From positions 48,892,911-48,956,910 of the forward strand of contig CP136066.1 of assembly GCA_032622095.1 (NCBI GenBank): 64,000 nt of DNA, in the 5' to 3' direction. This DNA is from Siphonodentalium dalli. Taxonomy: Eukaryota > Mollusca > Scaphopoda > Gadilida > Siphonodentaliidae. Below the pieces are notes generated by a model. The model saw only the letters and a list, made by a program, of their open reading frames with translations. It had not been told where the DNA came from and did no database searches. A program made the translations under genes and the position numbers. Position 1 is the first letter of the stretch, and every line of letters starts with the position of its first letter. Below, piece by piece: positions 37,492-48,499 of the stretch.

Positions 37492-38060
37492 ATGACACAA
37501 GCGACGGTACGGGTGGTCACTGGTGCAGCATTGCATACTGGGAACACAGAGTCAGAGTTGGACGCCTGCTTCCACTTAACAAGCCTCTCATCGATATATT
37601 TCAAGAACTACCTCACGGAGACGGAATGTGTCTCGGCGTGCTGCAGAAGACGATAAAGGACGACGATCACGTGCTCAAGCAGACGACACGTGACGACGAA
37701 CACGTGCGACGCACGCGCGAGAAAATCGGGTTCGGAATCACGCTAAGTAAAGAATCCGATGGCGTGTGGACGTATAACCGCTCAAACTATCCTATATTCG
37801 TGTATTCTTCCACGTTGGATGTGCTAAATTCGAGGACGTTTCTAGTTCACAAAGTGCTGCCTGGATATTCAGTTAAAGTTTTTGACTATGAGAAGGCGGA
37901 GTTAATGAACGAATTGAGGTCAACGGAGTTTTTGGACGGACCTTATGACCCTACTTCAATTCAGATAAGCTTTGCAAAAGGCTGGGGTGCGTGCTATTCA
38001 CGCCAGTTTATTACGTCATGTCCGTGTCGAATTGAGGTGCTGCTTAACGTAAAGAGGTGA
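37492..38060 (+). CDS. Inhibitory SMAD, last exon (MH2 domain), right copy
   Basis: The exon encodes a complete SMAD6/7-type MH2 domain of about 188 residues. Acceptor ttttcag ends at 37491, entry is phase 1 and the stop is TGA at 38058-38060. The N-terminal part is [46 protein letters not shown]; then comes an acidic insert with DDDHV and DDEHV, followed by [47 protein letters not shown] and [19 protein letters not shown]. Missing SSXS fits a receptor-blocking inhibitory SMAD rather than a receptor-regulated one. Both KVFDYEK (Tyr for Phe on the left) and the rest of the frame are intact, so neither copy looks decayed. The position after SCPC is Arg rather than the usual Trp in both copies. 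Confidence 0.94.
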
Positions 38061-38807
38061 TGAACGCTATCGCCGCTAGTCACGTGTTGTGGCAAGCGGT
38101 ATATATCAGGGTGAAGGTCAAACGGTCATTAATCCAATCTATGATGTATTTTGTTGAAATCAAACTGTACACTACTAGAATTTTCATCTTTTTTCCACAC
38201 GAAATGGACAGGAAATACATTGCATGTATTCAAATATATGAAAATGAGCTGACCTTGTTTGACCTTCATCCGAACCATGCAATCACTGATGCCAGTTAAA
38301 TTTTATGTTTGTTCATGTCTATCTCGGGAATTATGTATGTCCAAGAACGACCACGAGCTAGTGTAGCTGAAATCGAGTGCAATGTCACCAAAACCGATCA
38401 CTATTCAAAGATTGGCACCCTCACAATTGAGGTGCTTTGAAGCCCTGTCCACAGAGGTGTTTGTGTGCCAATGGGGAGCATTATATATGTGCGAAGTGGC
38501 CAGAAGAGTTTAATTGCTCAACTGTAAAAACGCTAACAAAAAAAGCTTTTCCCACAATGTGACATGCATGTACAATGGCCACCTTAATGATGCTTAATGT
38601 TTCTGAAGTATGTAACTACAAACACACGCTGTTCAGTTGGTTTAGAGACCTCGGGCGTTCTGTAAAAAAAAAAACCCATAATATCATTACATAGAAATGA
38701 TAACGTGGACAGCATCGGATCAGGGTGGCAGATTTGGGGTACATGCAAATGCCCTTCTCCAAGGGGTGAGGGCACAGAGGGCTCAAGGTTTCCTTTCATA
38801 GAATGAA

Positions 38808-38813
38808 AATAAA
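38808..38813 (+). promoter_or_regulatory. Possible polyadenylation signal of right SMAD copy
   Basis: AATAAA about 750 bases downstream of the stop codon, conserved with the left arm. Weak on its own. Confidence 0.3.
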
Positions 38814-39123
38814 TACCTCAGCTAAAACGTCATTGTTGTGTTGTCCTATAAGAGACGTATATGCCCATTCTAGTAGTTTAATGTGGGCTTGTACCTGCAT
38901 TGAAAGTGCTTTAAAATGTGGTATGGTTACAAAACCTTTGCCATGTTGGCATTAATACCAATACGTCTGACTGAAAAATGTGCCTTTTTCTGGAACTTGT
39001 GCCCTTGTCCTTTATTGCTTCATGTGACCCTGTGGACAGAACATACCACTACTGTGATACAATTAACTAACGTGATACCGGTAACTAATTTAATACCGGA
39101 AACTCATTTGATGTCGGTAACTA

Positions 39124-39301
39124 CAGTAATGGCCTAAATAATCGACTCCTTAACCACATCAGAATTATGGGTAACTTTTCAGGATTTAGTCGGAAATATG
39201 GCTTGTTGCCATTCAATGCAACAAGCCATATTTCCGACTAAATCCTGAAGTTACCCATAATTCTGCTGCGGTTAAGGAGTCGATTATTTAGGGCATTACT
39301 G
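39124..39301. mobile_element. TA-flanked CAGTAATGCCC MITE, right copy
   Basis: Mirror of 617-795, flanked by TA on both sides, with slightly different indels near the centre. Confidence 0.85.
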
Positions 39302-39541
39302 TATCTGGGCATTATGAGTGCACTCGGTGGCTGGCTGGTCTTTCATGGACATACAACTCATGTTCTGGTTCATCAAGAACCCAACAATCGATAAGTGCTG
39401 TATGAGTGACGTTACATTATGAATCTTGAATAATATATTAATTTCTTTTATTTCTTTTGAGAAATCACTCGTCTATCGTCTTCGCCTCACCTCTAAAATG
39501 AAGAAATGCTTACCAAACACAGCGATCTCATTAAGTATTTC

Positions 39542-39769
39542 AATACACCTTGTCACTGAGTCGCGGCCATATTGGATCCATCCAGCCACGTTCCATTTGT
39601 TTAGTCCTACAGGTCAAAGTTCTGGAGTAGCATTCCATGTATGGAATTCATGAATATTCAAAAGCTCCATATATGGAATGCTACTCCAGAACTTTGACCT
39701 ATAGCAGTAAAAAAACGGAATGTGGCTAGAGGTATCCAATATGACCGCGACTCGGTGACAAGGCGTATT
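39542..39769. mobile_element. Foldback MITE 'GAGTCGCGGTCATATTGG', right copy
   Basis: Mirror of 150-377. Confidence 0.75.
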
Positions 39770-39919
39770 CGGTACTATGTGTGGTTATACGTAAGAATGC
39801 TTTGCGGATGTAGTAGTTATTTAAAGGTGTATACATGGTTCAATGAACGAAACCTGTTTTGCTTCTTTTTTAGCTCTAGTATACAACACGACACTGAAAG
39901 AGGTGCTATTTCGTTTGAA

Positions 39920-40519
39920 ATATATAAAGTTTAAATAATTTATTTCAATTATTTAGATGAACAACAATAATTGGCGAGTTATTTGCTCATAAAAATAGTA
40001 TTGTGTTTAGTGGTTAGTTTATATGTCGCATTTGGTTACAAACGTTTTATCAGTGAAACACGGCCAACTGTGGTGATAAATTAGATCTTGGTTGTCGTTA
40101 TAACCGGTGATCTGAAACCATGGAAACATCTTTAAATTTGTTTTATTCTAAAGATGCATTCAGGAATCCAGACCTCCAGTTACAACAACAACAATATAAA
40201 AAAAATCTTATTTAACATCGTGTTCTGCTTCGTTCTTTCGAGAAAATGTTGAAAACGAAATATGACTTATAACCTAAACCTAAAAATACCGAAGAATATT
40301 GTTTTGTTATTGAAAAGTTAAAAATAATTATTTTTGGTGTCCCTCTAACACACCGAAGCTGTATAAATAAATACATACAAAATGTAATCTCAAACAAAAT
40401 AGCATCTTTTTAAAGCATTTCTTGATCCAGACAAGTTCACACATGTTATTTTAAACCTAAATACAAAGCAAAATAGGTTTGGTAATTATTAGATAATAGC
40501 CAGGAACCCTGAATACATT
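39920..40519. other. Unannotated A+T-rich stretch
   Basis: No gene or repeat recognised. Its partner, if the inverted repeat continues, would lie upstream of the window. Confidence 0.5.
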
Positions 40520-40748
40520 TTAACCCTTTCTAAACTAAAGCATCATTGGCTTGACGAGTAGTTCCAATACGAAATGTTCAGATAATATGTTCAACAAACA
40601 TAAGTCGTTTGTTGAACTTATTATCCAAACATTTTCCCTTAATAGGGCTCCTTGTGCACGTTTATTTATCTGTTATCTGCTTAATGATCAGATGTACACC
40701 TTTTAACTGACAGGAGAATCCATTTAGACTTAGTATACAAAGGGTTAA
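40520..40748. mobile_element. TTAA element, 'CTATACTAAAT' family
   Basis: TTAACCCTTTCTAAACTAAA at the left, 'agtatacaaagggttaa' at the right, and a central hairpin around gttcaacaaacataagtcgt. Bounded by TTAA on both sides. Confidence 0.82.
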
Positions 40749-40860
40749 GCTGCGTTGTTTCGAAGATTACCATGCATATGAGTATAAAGGCGGAAAGGCA
40801 ATGTGTTACCCTGCCCAACATTAGCTCTATCAACTTGTGACCTAGTTGAGGAAAGAGGCG

Positions 40861-41028
40861 AAGACACACAAGCCTTGAAATAGTGTGTCTGTCATTTGCA
40901 GAATGAGGTCCCCAGATGGTGAATTTAGTGATGCTACCACGCATAGCGGGGTAGCATCACTAAATTCACCCTCTGGGGACCTCATTCTGCAAATGACAGA
41001 CATACTATTTCAAGGCTTGAAGACACAA
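40861..41028. mobile_element. Hairpin MITE 'GAATGAGGTCCCCAGA'
   Basis: A palindrome built from tctgtcatttgcagaatgag and gtccccagatggtgaattta with a short 'ccacgcatagcggg' centre. Relatives lie at 41095-41235, 41395-41515 (degraded), 43561-43686 and 46079-46501. Confidence 0.8.
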
Positions 41029-41094
41029 CAGGTCCTTGTATCAATGGATAAGATACATCGAAATAAAAATCAACTCCATAATATATATACTGTC

Positions 41095-41235
41095 TGAGCA
41101 AGCCTGGATATAGTTTGTCTGATGTTTGTAGAATGAGGTCCCCAGAAGTGAATTTAGTGATGCTACACCGCATCGCGGGCTAGCATCACAAAATTCACTC
41201 TCTGCGTGGAGACCTCATTCTGATTAGGCCTCATC
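41095..41235. mobile_element. Hairpin MITE 'GAATGAGGTCCCCAGA', second copy
   Basis: Diverged copy 100 bases downstream, with arms 'gaatgaggtccccagaagtg' and 'ctctgcgtggagacctcatt'. Confidence 0.7.
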
Positions 41236-41920
41236 TGCTGGGAAGTATCCATAGTCTCAAATTAACATTGTTTTCAGTTAGTTCTATGTACCCTAATTTG
41301 CAGAAGATAAAATGCATAATCGAGGTGACTAATGGGTTAACTTAATATCACCAACTTCAACTGGGGGACTTCAATCTGATCCCAGGTTTCCCATAGCATT
41401 TGAGGCCAAAACAGATTGAGGTTCCCAGAGGGTGAATTTGTTGACTTTAGCACACCATGCCGGATAGCGGTACTAAATTGACCATCTGTGGGATGTCAGA
41501 CACACTATATCCAGACGTGTCTCTGAGTAGTAATGGTCTAGTATACATGTAGAACACAAGGTATAAAAGACAGGATTGTGTTACTTTTCGCTTGGGCACA
41601 TGTATCATAAGTGGAAGTTGATGCATATTAAGTATATGTGTGATTGTTGTTCATATTAAACATTTGCTTATGGTATGTTTTCCATTGATACAGGAACATG
41701 TGAAATAGTCGAGCCTTTTCTGTACCTTTTCACTCAGTATGCATGTGTATACTTCGTCAGTCTGACTAAAGGACACTTACGGTATAATTGGAATGAATTT
41801 CTCTGTAAGCACCGAACCATGTATAAAGATATCGTAAATTGAACTAACCAACTATTCGTACCGTGGTTCTTGGTTCACAAGTGGCCAGATAGTGAATAAT
41901 AACAAAGTTGCCAGAACCCA

Positions 41921-42105
41921 TAGATCATGCCATGAATCTCCACCCTGGCTAACACCCGTAGAAATACAATAAGAAATGTATTCTCCGCGTTATGTTTCGA
42001 CTTTATAAGGTTCCCTGTAAAAACTTTTAAAAGTTCCAAGGTTTGTATGGGTGGAATATGATCTCTACGAGCATTAGCCATAGTAGAGATTCATGGCATG
42101 ATCTA
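41921..42105. mobile_element. Compact 'TAGATCATGCCATGAATCTC' MITE
   Basis: Complete short element with terminal tagatcatgccatgaatctc and its complement, and internal 'aaggttccctgtaaaaactt'. It gives the likely minimal unit of the clusters at 4633-5890 and 34080-35310. Confidence 0.8.
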
Positions 42106-42199
42106 CCGGAACCCACAGAAGGTCAGTTTCAGCAAAACGGGAGGAATGTTAAAAGGAGATGATTTAGTTAATTGATAAATATCTTATCATTTTATTCAT

Positions 42200-43190
42200 T
42201 ATTACAGTCAAAATATGGTAATTCCACGACGTCACGTTTCCCCTCCTTTGCCCCACAGACAGTTTAATTATAACTTGGTTTCTGACCAACGCCAGTTAAT
42301 TTGGTTTGAGGACCCTGTTATCAAGATTAAAGTATATGTCAATTAAAGTATGTCGATTAAAGTATATTTCCTTCAGTCAGACTGGTTTAGTGTGATGTTT
42401 AATGAATTATAACATGTGTATTTCGGACTATGTTGTTTGTTTTGTATTTTCAATTCAACGATCTAACAAGGTTGTCGAAGAAACTACCAGCTCTCTATAC
42501 AATGGCTATCCATATCTGCTCGACGCATCTATACGTCATAAATATACGTCATAAAAATATCCTCTAACCAAAGTTTTGCCAACCGAACAGTTCTTCTGTA
42601 GCGCGACGCGAACAAACTCCAGGCAGAATTATCTCCCATCGCTCCACTGAGATACCACTGCAACAAGGACATTTGGTAAGGATTTCTGACATGATCTTAG
42701 TTCTTGTGTTTTAGGATTAAAATTGTCCATGCCTGGCTCAGTTCATATTCTTCTTTTTAATACCGAAATAATTACCATTGTTGTAAACTGTTGGTTGTCA
42801 AAATAAGATAAAAGGTGACTAAATATAGTTCGGACGATACGTAAAAATAGATGTATCTGTCCGCAAAGTATCGTCCTTCCGGCAGTGATCTATCGCCGTG
42901 ATAACAGAGAGGGCGTTGCATGGAGTTTGCGACGCGAATATCATCCAGGCATCTGGTAATTTCACCCCTCCACCCATAGATACGGTACCAAATAGGGGCC
43001 ATGTTTTGTATAGCTATGCGTGGGTAGGTGAACTTCCCACCTGGCACCTGTGGCGGATCGCGGGGTTTGTATAAGTATATGCAGTCATCGCGGTTGACAA
43101 CCCATATCAGTGAGTTTCAAAGTGGCGTTTGTAATGTGTTTAGTATGAATGATTACACTTTTATTGTAGACTGGATTCTTCCATTCCGTT
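42200..43190. other. No gene seen; remnant of SMAD-intron-like repeat
   Basis: Part of 42610-42930 resembles 3530-3830 of the left arm ('ctccaggcagaattatctcc', 'ggtgactaaatatagtt'), so it is a dispersed repeat rather than unique DNA. The rest is unannotated. Confidence 0.5.
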
Positions 43191-43241
43191 CTTAAACCTT
43201 TCATTACGGGAGCTGCGCTGATGCAGTATTGAAAACCCTAT

Positions 43242-43310
43242 GCCAGTGCATTCTCTTATATATACGAGTCTCCCATAGGGAGCCTCGCATATATAAGAGA
43301 ATGCACTGGT
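43242..43310. repeat. 69-bp hairpin module (copy 13), variant stem
   Basis: The inner stem is tctccc-ata-gggag instead of tcgacc-ata-ggtcg, and the outer stem has cagtgc / gcactg. Both changes keep pairing. Confidence 0.92.
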
Positions 43311-43337
43311 TTACAAGGTCAATGTAAATAATGTTAG

Positions 43338-43405
43338 GCCAATGCATTCTCTTATATATGCGAGGCCCCAATGAGCGACTCGCATATATAAGAGAATGCA
43401 TTGGC
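43338..43405. repeat. 69-bp hairpin module (copy 14), variant loop
   Basis: Outer stem as in the consensus; the centre reads gaggccccaatgagcgactc and is poorly paired. Confidence 0.88.
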
Positions 43406-43560
43406 ACAGGGTCTTCGCCAAATTTCAGGAAGCTCCAGTCATGAAAGGGTTAAAATATACTTTTATGGAATGGCGGGCCCATTGAGTATTTATAGGAATG
43501 TTCAGCAATAAGTTAAATAGGTTCAAACTGTCTCAGGATTATAGTTGAACTTATATTAGA

Positions 43561-43686
43561 TGCAAGCCTGAAGTAGTGTGTCTGACATTGGCAGAATGAG
43601 GTCCCCAGAGGGTGAATTTGGTGATGCTAGCCCGCTATTCTGCGGGCTATTCTGCAAATGACAGACACACTATTTCAAGGTTTGAG
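43561..43686. mobile_element. Hairpin MITE 'GAATGAGGTCCCCAGAGG', third copy
   Basis: Left arm intact; right arm shortened to 'attctgcaaatgacagacac'. Confidence 0.7.
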
Positions 43687-44049
43687 CTGAACCTCCCCAC
43701 AAATGCATCAATGGGAATACAATAAACTCATCAGCGAGTAGGGTCAATATCATCGCAAAAATAATCGCATTTTCGCATCCTCGAAACCCTAAGTTTTTTC
43801 TACATTATTATCCATCTAGTTGAATTTACAGTATACAATCGGTTCGTAAATGTTGGTCGTGAGTTTTGCGAAACCGCTCTGCTATGTTGACGCTCATTGT
43901 CCTTTCTGATCTCATGTTGTGATCTCCATTATTCAGGTATATAGGATCTTCTTTAGCATTGCATCTCTATCTTCTCGGAAAATAACGAGCCTCTGAACTC
44001 GCATGACATTGACACTACCCAACGATCCCTCTATATCACATGCATGTGG

Positions 44050-44690
44050 CGACCCATTCGTTGGAGAACTGTCTCATTCGTGGTTAAATCCCAAATGTTC
44101 TCTTTCTTTCATTGTAAAACTGAAACGGTCGTGGTTAAAACTGAAACGGTCGTGGTTAAATCCCGAGCTCTTATTCGTTTGAAAACTGAGATTATCGTGG
44201 TTAAATCCTTAATTTTCTCACCTATTCATTAGAGACAAATGTTTTCGTCCATTCATTTGCGAAATGAGACATCGTATACCGGTAGTTAAATCCTGATTTT
44301 TCTCGCTCATTCGTTGAAGAACATACAAGCTCGTTGTTAAATCCCAAATGTTCTCGTCCATTCATTGGAGAATTGAGACGTGTGTGGCTAAATCCCGAAT
44401 TTTCTCGCCCATTCATTGGAGAATTGAGACGGTTGTGGTTAAATCTCGAATTTTATCGCCCATTCATTGTGGAATTGAGACGGTTGTGGTTAAATCCCGA
44501 ATTTTCTCGACCATTCATTGGAGAATTGGGACGGTTTTGGTTAAATCCCGAATTTTCTCGCCCATTCATTGGAGAATTGAGACGGTTGTGGTTAAATCCC
44601 GAATTTTCTCGCCCACTCATTGGAGGATGAGACGGTTGTGGTTAAATCTCGAATTTTCTCGCCCATTCATTCGGGTAGTTTGACTTGTTG
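44050..44690. repeat. 51-bp minisatellite
   Basis: About seven regular units from 44330 (aaatcccgaattttctcgcc, 'cattcattggagaattgaga', 'cggttgtggtt') follow degraded units from 44050. Because 51 is a multiple of three, frames stay open across the array (98 and 111 codons) and encode 17-residue repeats such as NPEFSRPFIGELRRLWL. No splice sites or upstream coding context support a protein. Confidence 0.88.
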
Positions 44691-44991
44691 AGTGTGTTTA
44701 CTTACAAAATGAAGTTATATTTGATCACTTCACTAAATGAATGCTTTATGACATTATGTTATGCAGGGACTGAACTAGTTTATTTTCAGGTGAGTCGGCA
44801 TAAATTAACCCAATCTCTACCATAGCGCCACAGCGAAACTTCCTTTCTGATCGAGTCATCGAGAGAGATAAACCATGTATGGAGTTTGAAATTAACCCTT
44901 TAATTCCATTCCACACGATGTTGAAATTAACCTGAGGCTACGAACACACAGCTGCATGGCAAAATTGTCTGGCAATTTTTCATACAATTCT

Positions 44992-45587
44992 TTAAAGATG
45001 ATCTCTTTGTAAACATGTATTATATAGTTACCGGGGTATAAAGGTGGATTATCTCTTTGTAAACATGTATTATATAGTTACTGGTGTATAAAATATTAGA
45101 TATGAATCGAAGACCCCTGTCCGGAAATGCTTCTACAGGTTCGGTTAATATTGATAATATTTCGAATATGTTCTGGTCTAATAACTTGTGGTTGTTTAGA
45201 TAACGAACAATATATAGTGGTCACTGTTGACGGAGACCAGACATTTTATTGTGTAATGTTGTCACAAATAAACGTTAATTATTCCCATTATCGCTTATAA
45301 CTATGTAATAAAACAAAACAAGTATATATCAATCTAGGAAAAAGATATGGGAACACCACATAATGATCTCTATAGCTATACGGTATCTCCTGAATGCATG
45401 GTCTATTTTAAAAATAGAATAATAAAGTGTCCCATTTAATCATCTCATTTTATAATATAATAATCGAAATAAAATCGATATCAATTGATAGAAGCGTTTC
45501 CGGACATGGGTCTTCAATTCATATTTATTATTTTATACCAACGAAACTATTTCAAAATTGTTATATGAAGAGATAATCCATCTTTAA
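44992..45587. mobile_element. TTAA foldback element 'AGATGATCTCTT'
   Basis: TTAA at 44992-44995 and 45584-45587. The arms facing each other include 'gaagacccctgtccggaaat' and its diverged complement near 45490. One arm end is duplicated ('aaacatgtattatatagtta' twice). It ends 11 bases before the next TTAA element. Confidence 0.78.
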
Positions 45588-45628
45588 CAGAATGATGGTT
45601 AACCCTTTACCCAACAGAAGGGCCCTGT

Positions 45629-45697
45629 GCCAATGCATTCTCTTATATATGCGAGTCGACCATAGGTCGCCTCGCATATATAAGAGAGTGCATTGGC
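45629..45697. repeat. 69-bp hairpin module (copy 15)
   Basis: Consensus stem with one change (agagagtgc) in the right arm. Confidence 0.95.
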
Positions 45698-45767
45698 TTA
45701 ACACATTAAAAATTATAAAATTGTTAAAGAATGTAAGAAAAAATGGTAAAAAAAAGATTTTTTTTAG

Positions 45768-45836
45768 GCCAATGCATTCTCTTATATATGCGAGGCGACC
45801 TATGGTCGACTCGCATATATAAGAGAATGCATTGGC
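45768..45836. repeat. 69-bp hairpin module (copy 16)
   Basis: Mirrored partner of copy 15, consensus stem. Confidence 0.95.
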
Positions 45837-46078
45837 ACAGGGCTAACTGTAACTATCACAATGTGGTCAAGGAGCCGGTTCCAATGATATCCATATTTGT
45901 ATGGTTCTATTGAGACAGACCGAAGATATTTTAGGCTGTTGAAGCTTTATTTGGCCGGTTTTGGCCGTTTTGTTGGGTAAAGGGTTAAATCTATCGCACA
46001 ATTTTGAGTGATGCAGATCAGAATCACAGAGTATATGTCTTTATTGTTGTAAACCTATATCCGAGTTATGAAATCCCA

Positions 46079-46501
46079 TGATTGATAAGCCTCAAAATAT
46101 GGTACCGGACATTTGCAGAATGAGGTCCCCAGAGGGTGAATTTAGTGACGCTACCACCCTCTGGTGACCTCGTTCTACATATCGTCTGATATGGGAGACC
46201 TTGACACCGATTTAAGTTCCCAGATAGTGAATATGGTGATATGCACCCATTTGGGTACCTCGATCGTGCATTTTTGTCGTCTGCCAATTTGATGATATAG
46301 TGAAACTAAACTAAAAAGGAGAAAGAAACTTTCTAAATAAACTAAACAAATAAAAAGATGAGGCCTAAGCATAATGAGGTCCACAGAGGGTGAATTTATT
46401 TATGCTAGCCCGCTGTGCGGAGTAGCGTCACTAAATTCATCCTCTTGGGGACCTCATTCTGCAAATGTCCGGCATCATATTTTGAGGCCTAACGATTGAT
46501 A
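46079..46501. mobile_element. Larger element with 'GAATGAGGTCCCCAGAGG' arms
   Basis: Opposed termini atgattgataagcctcaaaa / gaggcctaacgattgat enclose the hairpin-family arms and about 200 bases of unrelated interior. It is possibly the fuller form of the family. Confidence 0.7.
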
Positions 46502-47210
46502 CTCTACAGTGTTGATTGAAGGATGTACATCAGACAAATTTCATTTGCAGAATAAGATATTGATTTGCCTGAAATGTTGCCATGGAACTATGCCAGCGTG
46601 TGTATGTATCCTAACGTATATAGGAATTGACAGGGCGAGTCGATGAGAATTTATAGGAACATTTGTTGTTGATTTTGCTTCGTAAGATTTCGATTCTTCA
46701 AAAAATGTTGATACGTAGTATTCTCGCCTCCGATTTTTCTGTTACACTGATGTAATCTCTCCACAAAAGGGGACACATAATACATGTATCGTCAGTTGGA
46801 ATTTTCAATCACACACGAACACTTCCTGCATTTCACCAAATGCCCTTTTCACTATTTTCTTATACTTTCATACAAAATAATGTAAATCAAACTCAGATTA
46901 TCGAATTCTTCCTCTCACTAATTTACACATGTGTGTCTGTATTGTTTGTTTGTTTGTGTGTTGTGTCGATGAATGTATTGTTTGCGTATGGGAATGATCA
47001 TGTGGTATGCATGGTACGTGGAATAAATTATGTAAATTTCCCGTTGAGTTTGAAGATTTTTGTTTTGTATATACGTAGTAATGGTTGTATTATTTGTAAT
47101 CATACAAATATGGATACTAAAGTCTATATAAAATGATGATCAAACTATGATTTTCTGTTAAATCCCACGGTTAATGGATGGGGCTGAATACTGTTTTGAG
47201 ATTCAGTTTC
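46500..47210. other. No feature recognised
   Basis: A 98-codon hydrophobic frame at 46840-47136 overlaps A+T- and TTTG-rich sequence and has no recognisable domain. Confidence 0.5.
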
Positions 47211-47218
47211 AATTTAAC

Positions 47219-47565
47219 TTAAAGGGGTACTGTACACATAAATCCGGCCATTTATGGGACCATCTCATTTTATACTTAACAGAATATATGCAACAAATGA
47301 ATGAATTTGAGCCATTGATTAGTGCAAAATACACTCATGTTCTCTATGAACGATGCAAACAACATGGTAATTATAATGAAAATGATTTTATGACTGAACT
47401 CATTTTCATTATAATTACCATGTTGTTTGCATCGTTCATAGAGCACATGAGTGTATTTTGCACTAATCCATGGCTCAAATTCATTCATTTGTTGCATATA
47501 TTCTGTTGAATGTAATGGGAGATGGTCCCATAAATGGTCGTACTTAGTGTACAGTATCCCTTTAA
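47219..47565. mobile_element. TTAA foldback element 'AGGGGTACTGTACAC'
   Basis: TTAA at 47219-47222 and 47562-47565. The two arms are nearly perfect complements over about 165 bases each ('cattttcattataattacca', 'gagtgtattttgcactaatc') around a short centre near 47395. The open frames on both strands (111 and 73 codons) are mirror images caused by the palindrome. Confidence 0.9.
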
Positions 47566-47739
47566 GTTATGTGGTCCCCGCACAGTATACCAAGTTCTTT
47601 GAAGTGTCCGTTCGTGGTATTATCCCAGACCCCCGTATGCGGTTTGGGGTATAAATAGCCGAGGGCTCGCGCTGTCGGTCCGTACTTATCTCCAGATGAT
47701 GTACTTGTGAGGTGAATTAAGGTACATCGAGGGTATCAA

Positions 47740-48480
47740 TTTGACTTTCCCTTATTAAAAACACTCGGGTAAAATGAGTTAAAGTCAGATTTACAATAAA
47801 AATACTCTTGTAAAAACCCGGTAAACGCTCTATACTCTGGTAAAGTCATGTTTACAATAATATACTCTGGTAAAAGCCATGTAAGAATGATACCCTTGCT
47901 GTAAGTTCCAAGTAGAGGCATGGTGAGGCCATGTTTACAATGATATACTCGGGTAAAAGCCATGTAAGAATGATACCCTTGCTGTAAGTTCCAAGTAAAG
48001 GCATGGTGAAGTCAGGTTTACCATGCTCTACTCTGGTAAAATGAGGTAAAGTTATGCTTATCATAAAAAATACTCTGGTGAAAGCCAGGTAAACCATGGT
48101 TTACCAGGCTTTACTCTGGTAAAATGAGTTAAAGTCAGATTTACAATAAAAACACTCTTGTAAAAGCCCGGTAAACGCTTTATACTCTGGTAAAGTCAGG
48201 TTTACAATCATATACTCTGGTAAAAGCCAATTAAAATGGACATTCCCTTGTACATTCCAAATATTTCATGGTAAAGTCAGGTTAACAATGATATACTCCG
48301 GTAAAAGCCATGTATAAGGGACATAGCCTTGCAAATTCCAAGTAAATCATGTTAAAGTCGGGTTAACAATAATAAACGTTGACCAGTAAAAGTCATGTAC
48401 ACCCATGTAAAAAAAAGACATACCCTTGTAAATTCCATGCAAGTAAAGGCATGGTGTACCACACTTTACTCTCGTAAAAT
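47740..48480. repeat. Tandem repeat of 'tactctggtaaaagcca' units
   Basis: Irregular units carry 'gtttacaatgatatactctg', 'gtaaaagccatgtaagaatg' and 'taccatgctttactctggta'-like motifs. Related single units occur at 49050-49230 and 49800-49990, so the sequence is spread over 2 kb. Confidence 0.82.
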
Positions 48481-48499
48481 TCTGATGAAACGGGACATA

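Larger units (their letters stand above)
22067..39919. repeat. Right arm of giant inverted repeat
   Basis: Reverse complement of 1-16817 with scattered substitutions. It is about 1 kb longer, mostly because of longer 29-bp and 119-bp tandem arrays. Its outer end pairs with window base 1, so the true extent beyond 39919 cannot be judged here. Confidence 0.95.
43192..43453. mobile_element. TTAA element 'ACCTTTCATTACGGGAGCT' with paired hairpins
   Basis: Bounded by TTAA at 43192-43195 and 43450-43453, with inverted ends acctttcattacgggagct / gaagctccagtcatgaaagg. Hairpin modules at 43242-43310 and 43338-43405 are mirrored, as in the other families, but with altered stem tips. Confidence 0.82.
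45599..45988. mobile_element. TTAA element 'CCCTTTACCCAACA' with paired hairpins, outside arms
   Basis: Third locus of the 14635-15033 family, bounded by TTAA at 45599-45602 and 45985-45988, with hairpins at 45629-45697 and 45768-45836. It shows that the family is dispersed and not just copied with the large inverted repeat. Confidence 0.9.

Noticed and set aside
46840-47136. 98-codon hydrophobic frame
   Set aside because: A+T-rich composition gives Phe/Leu/Val-rich translation by chance; no signal of a known membrane protein.
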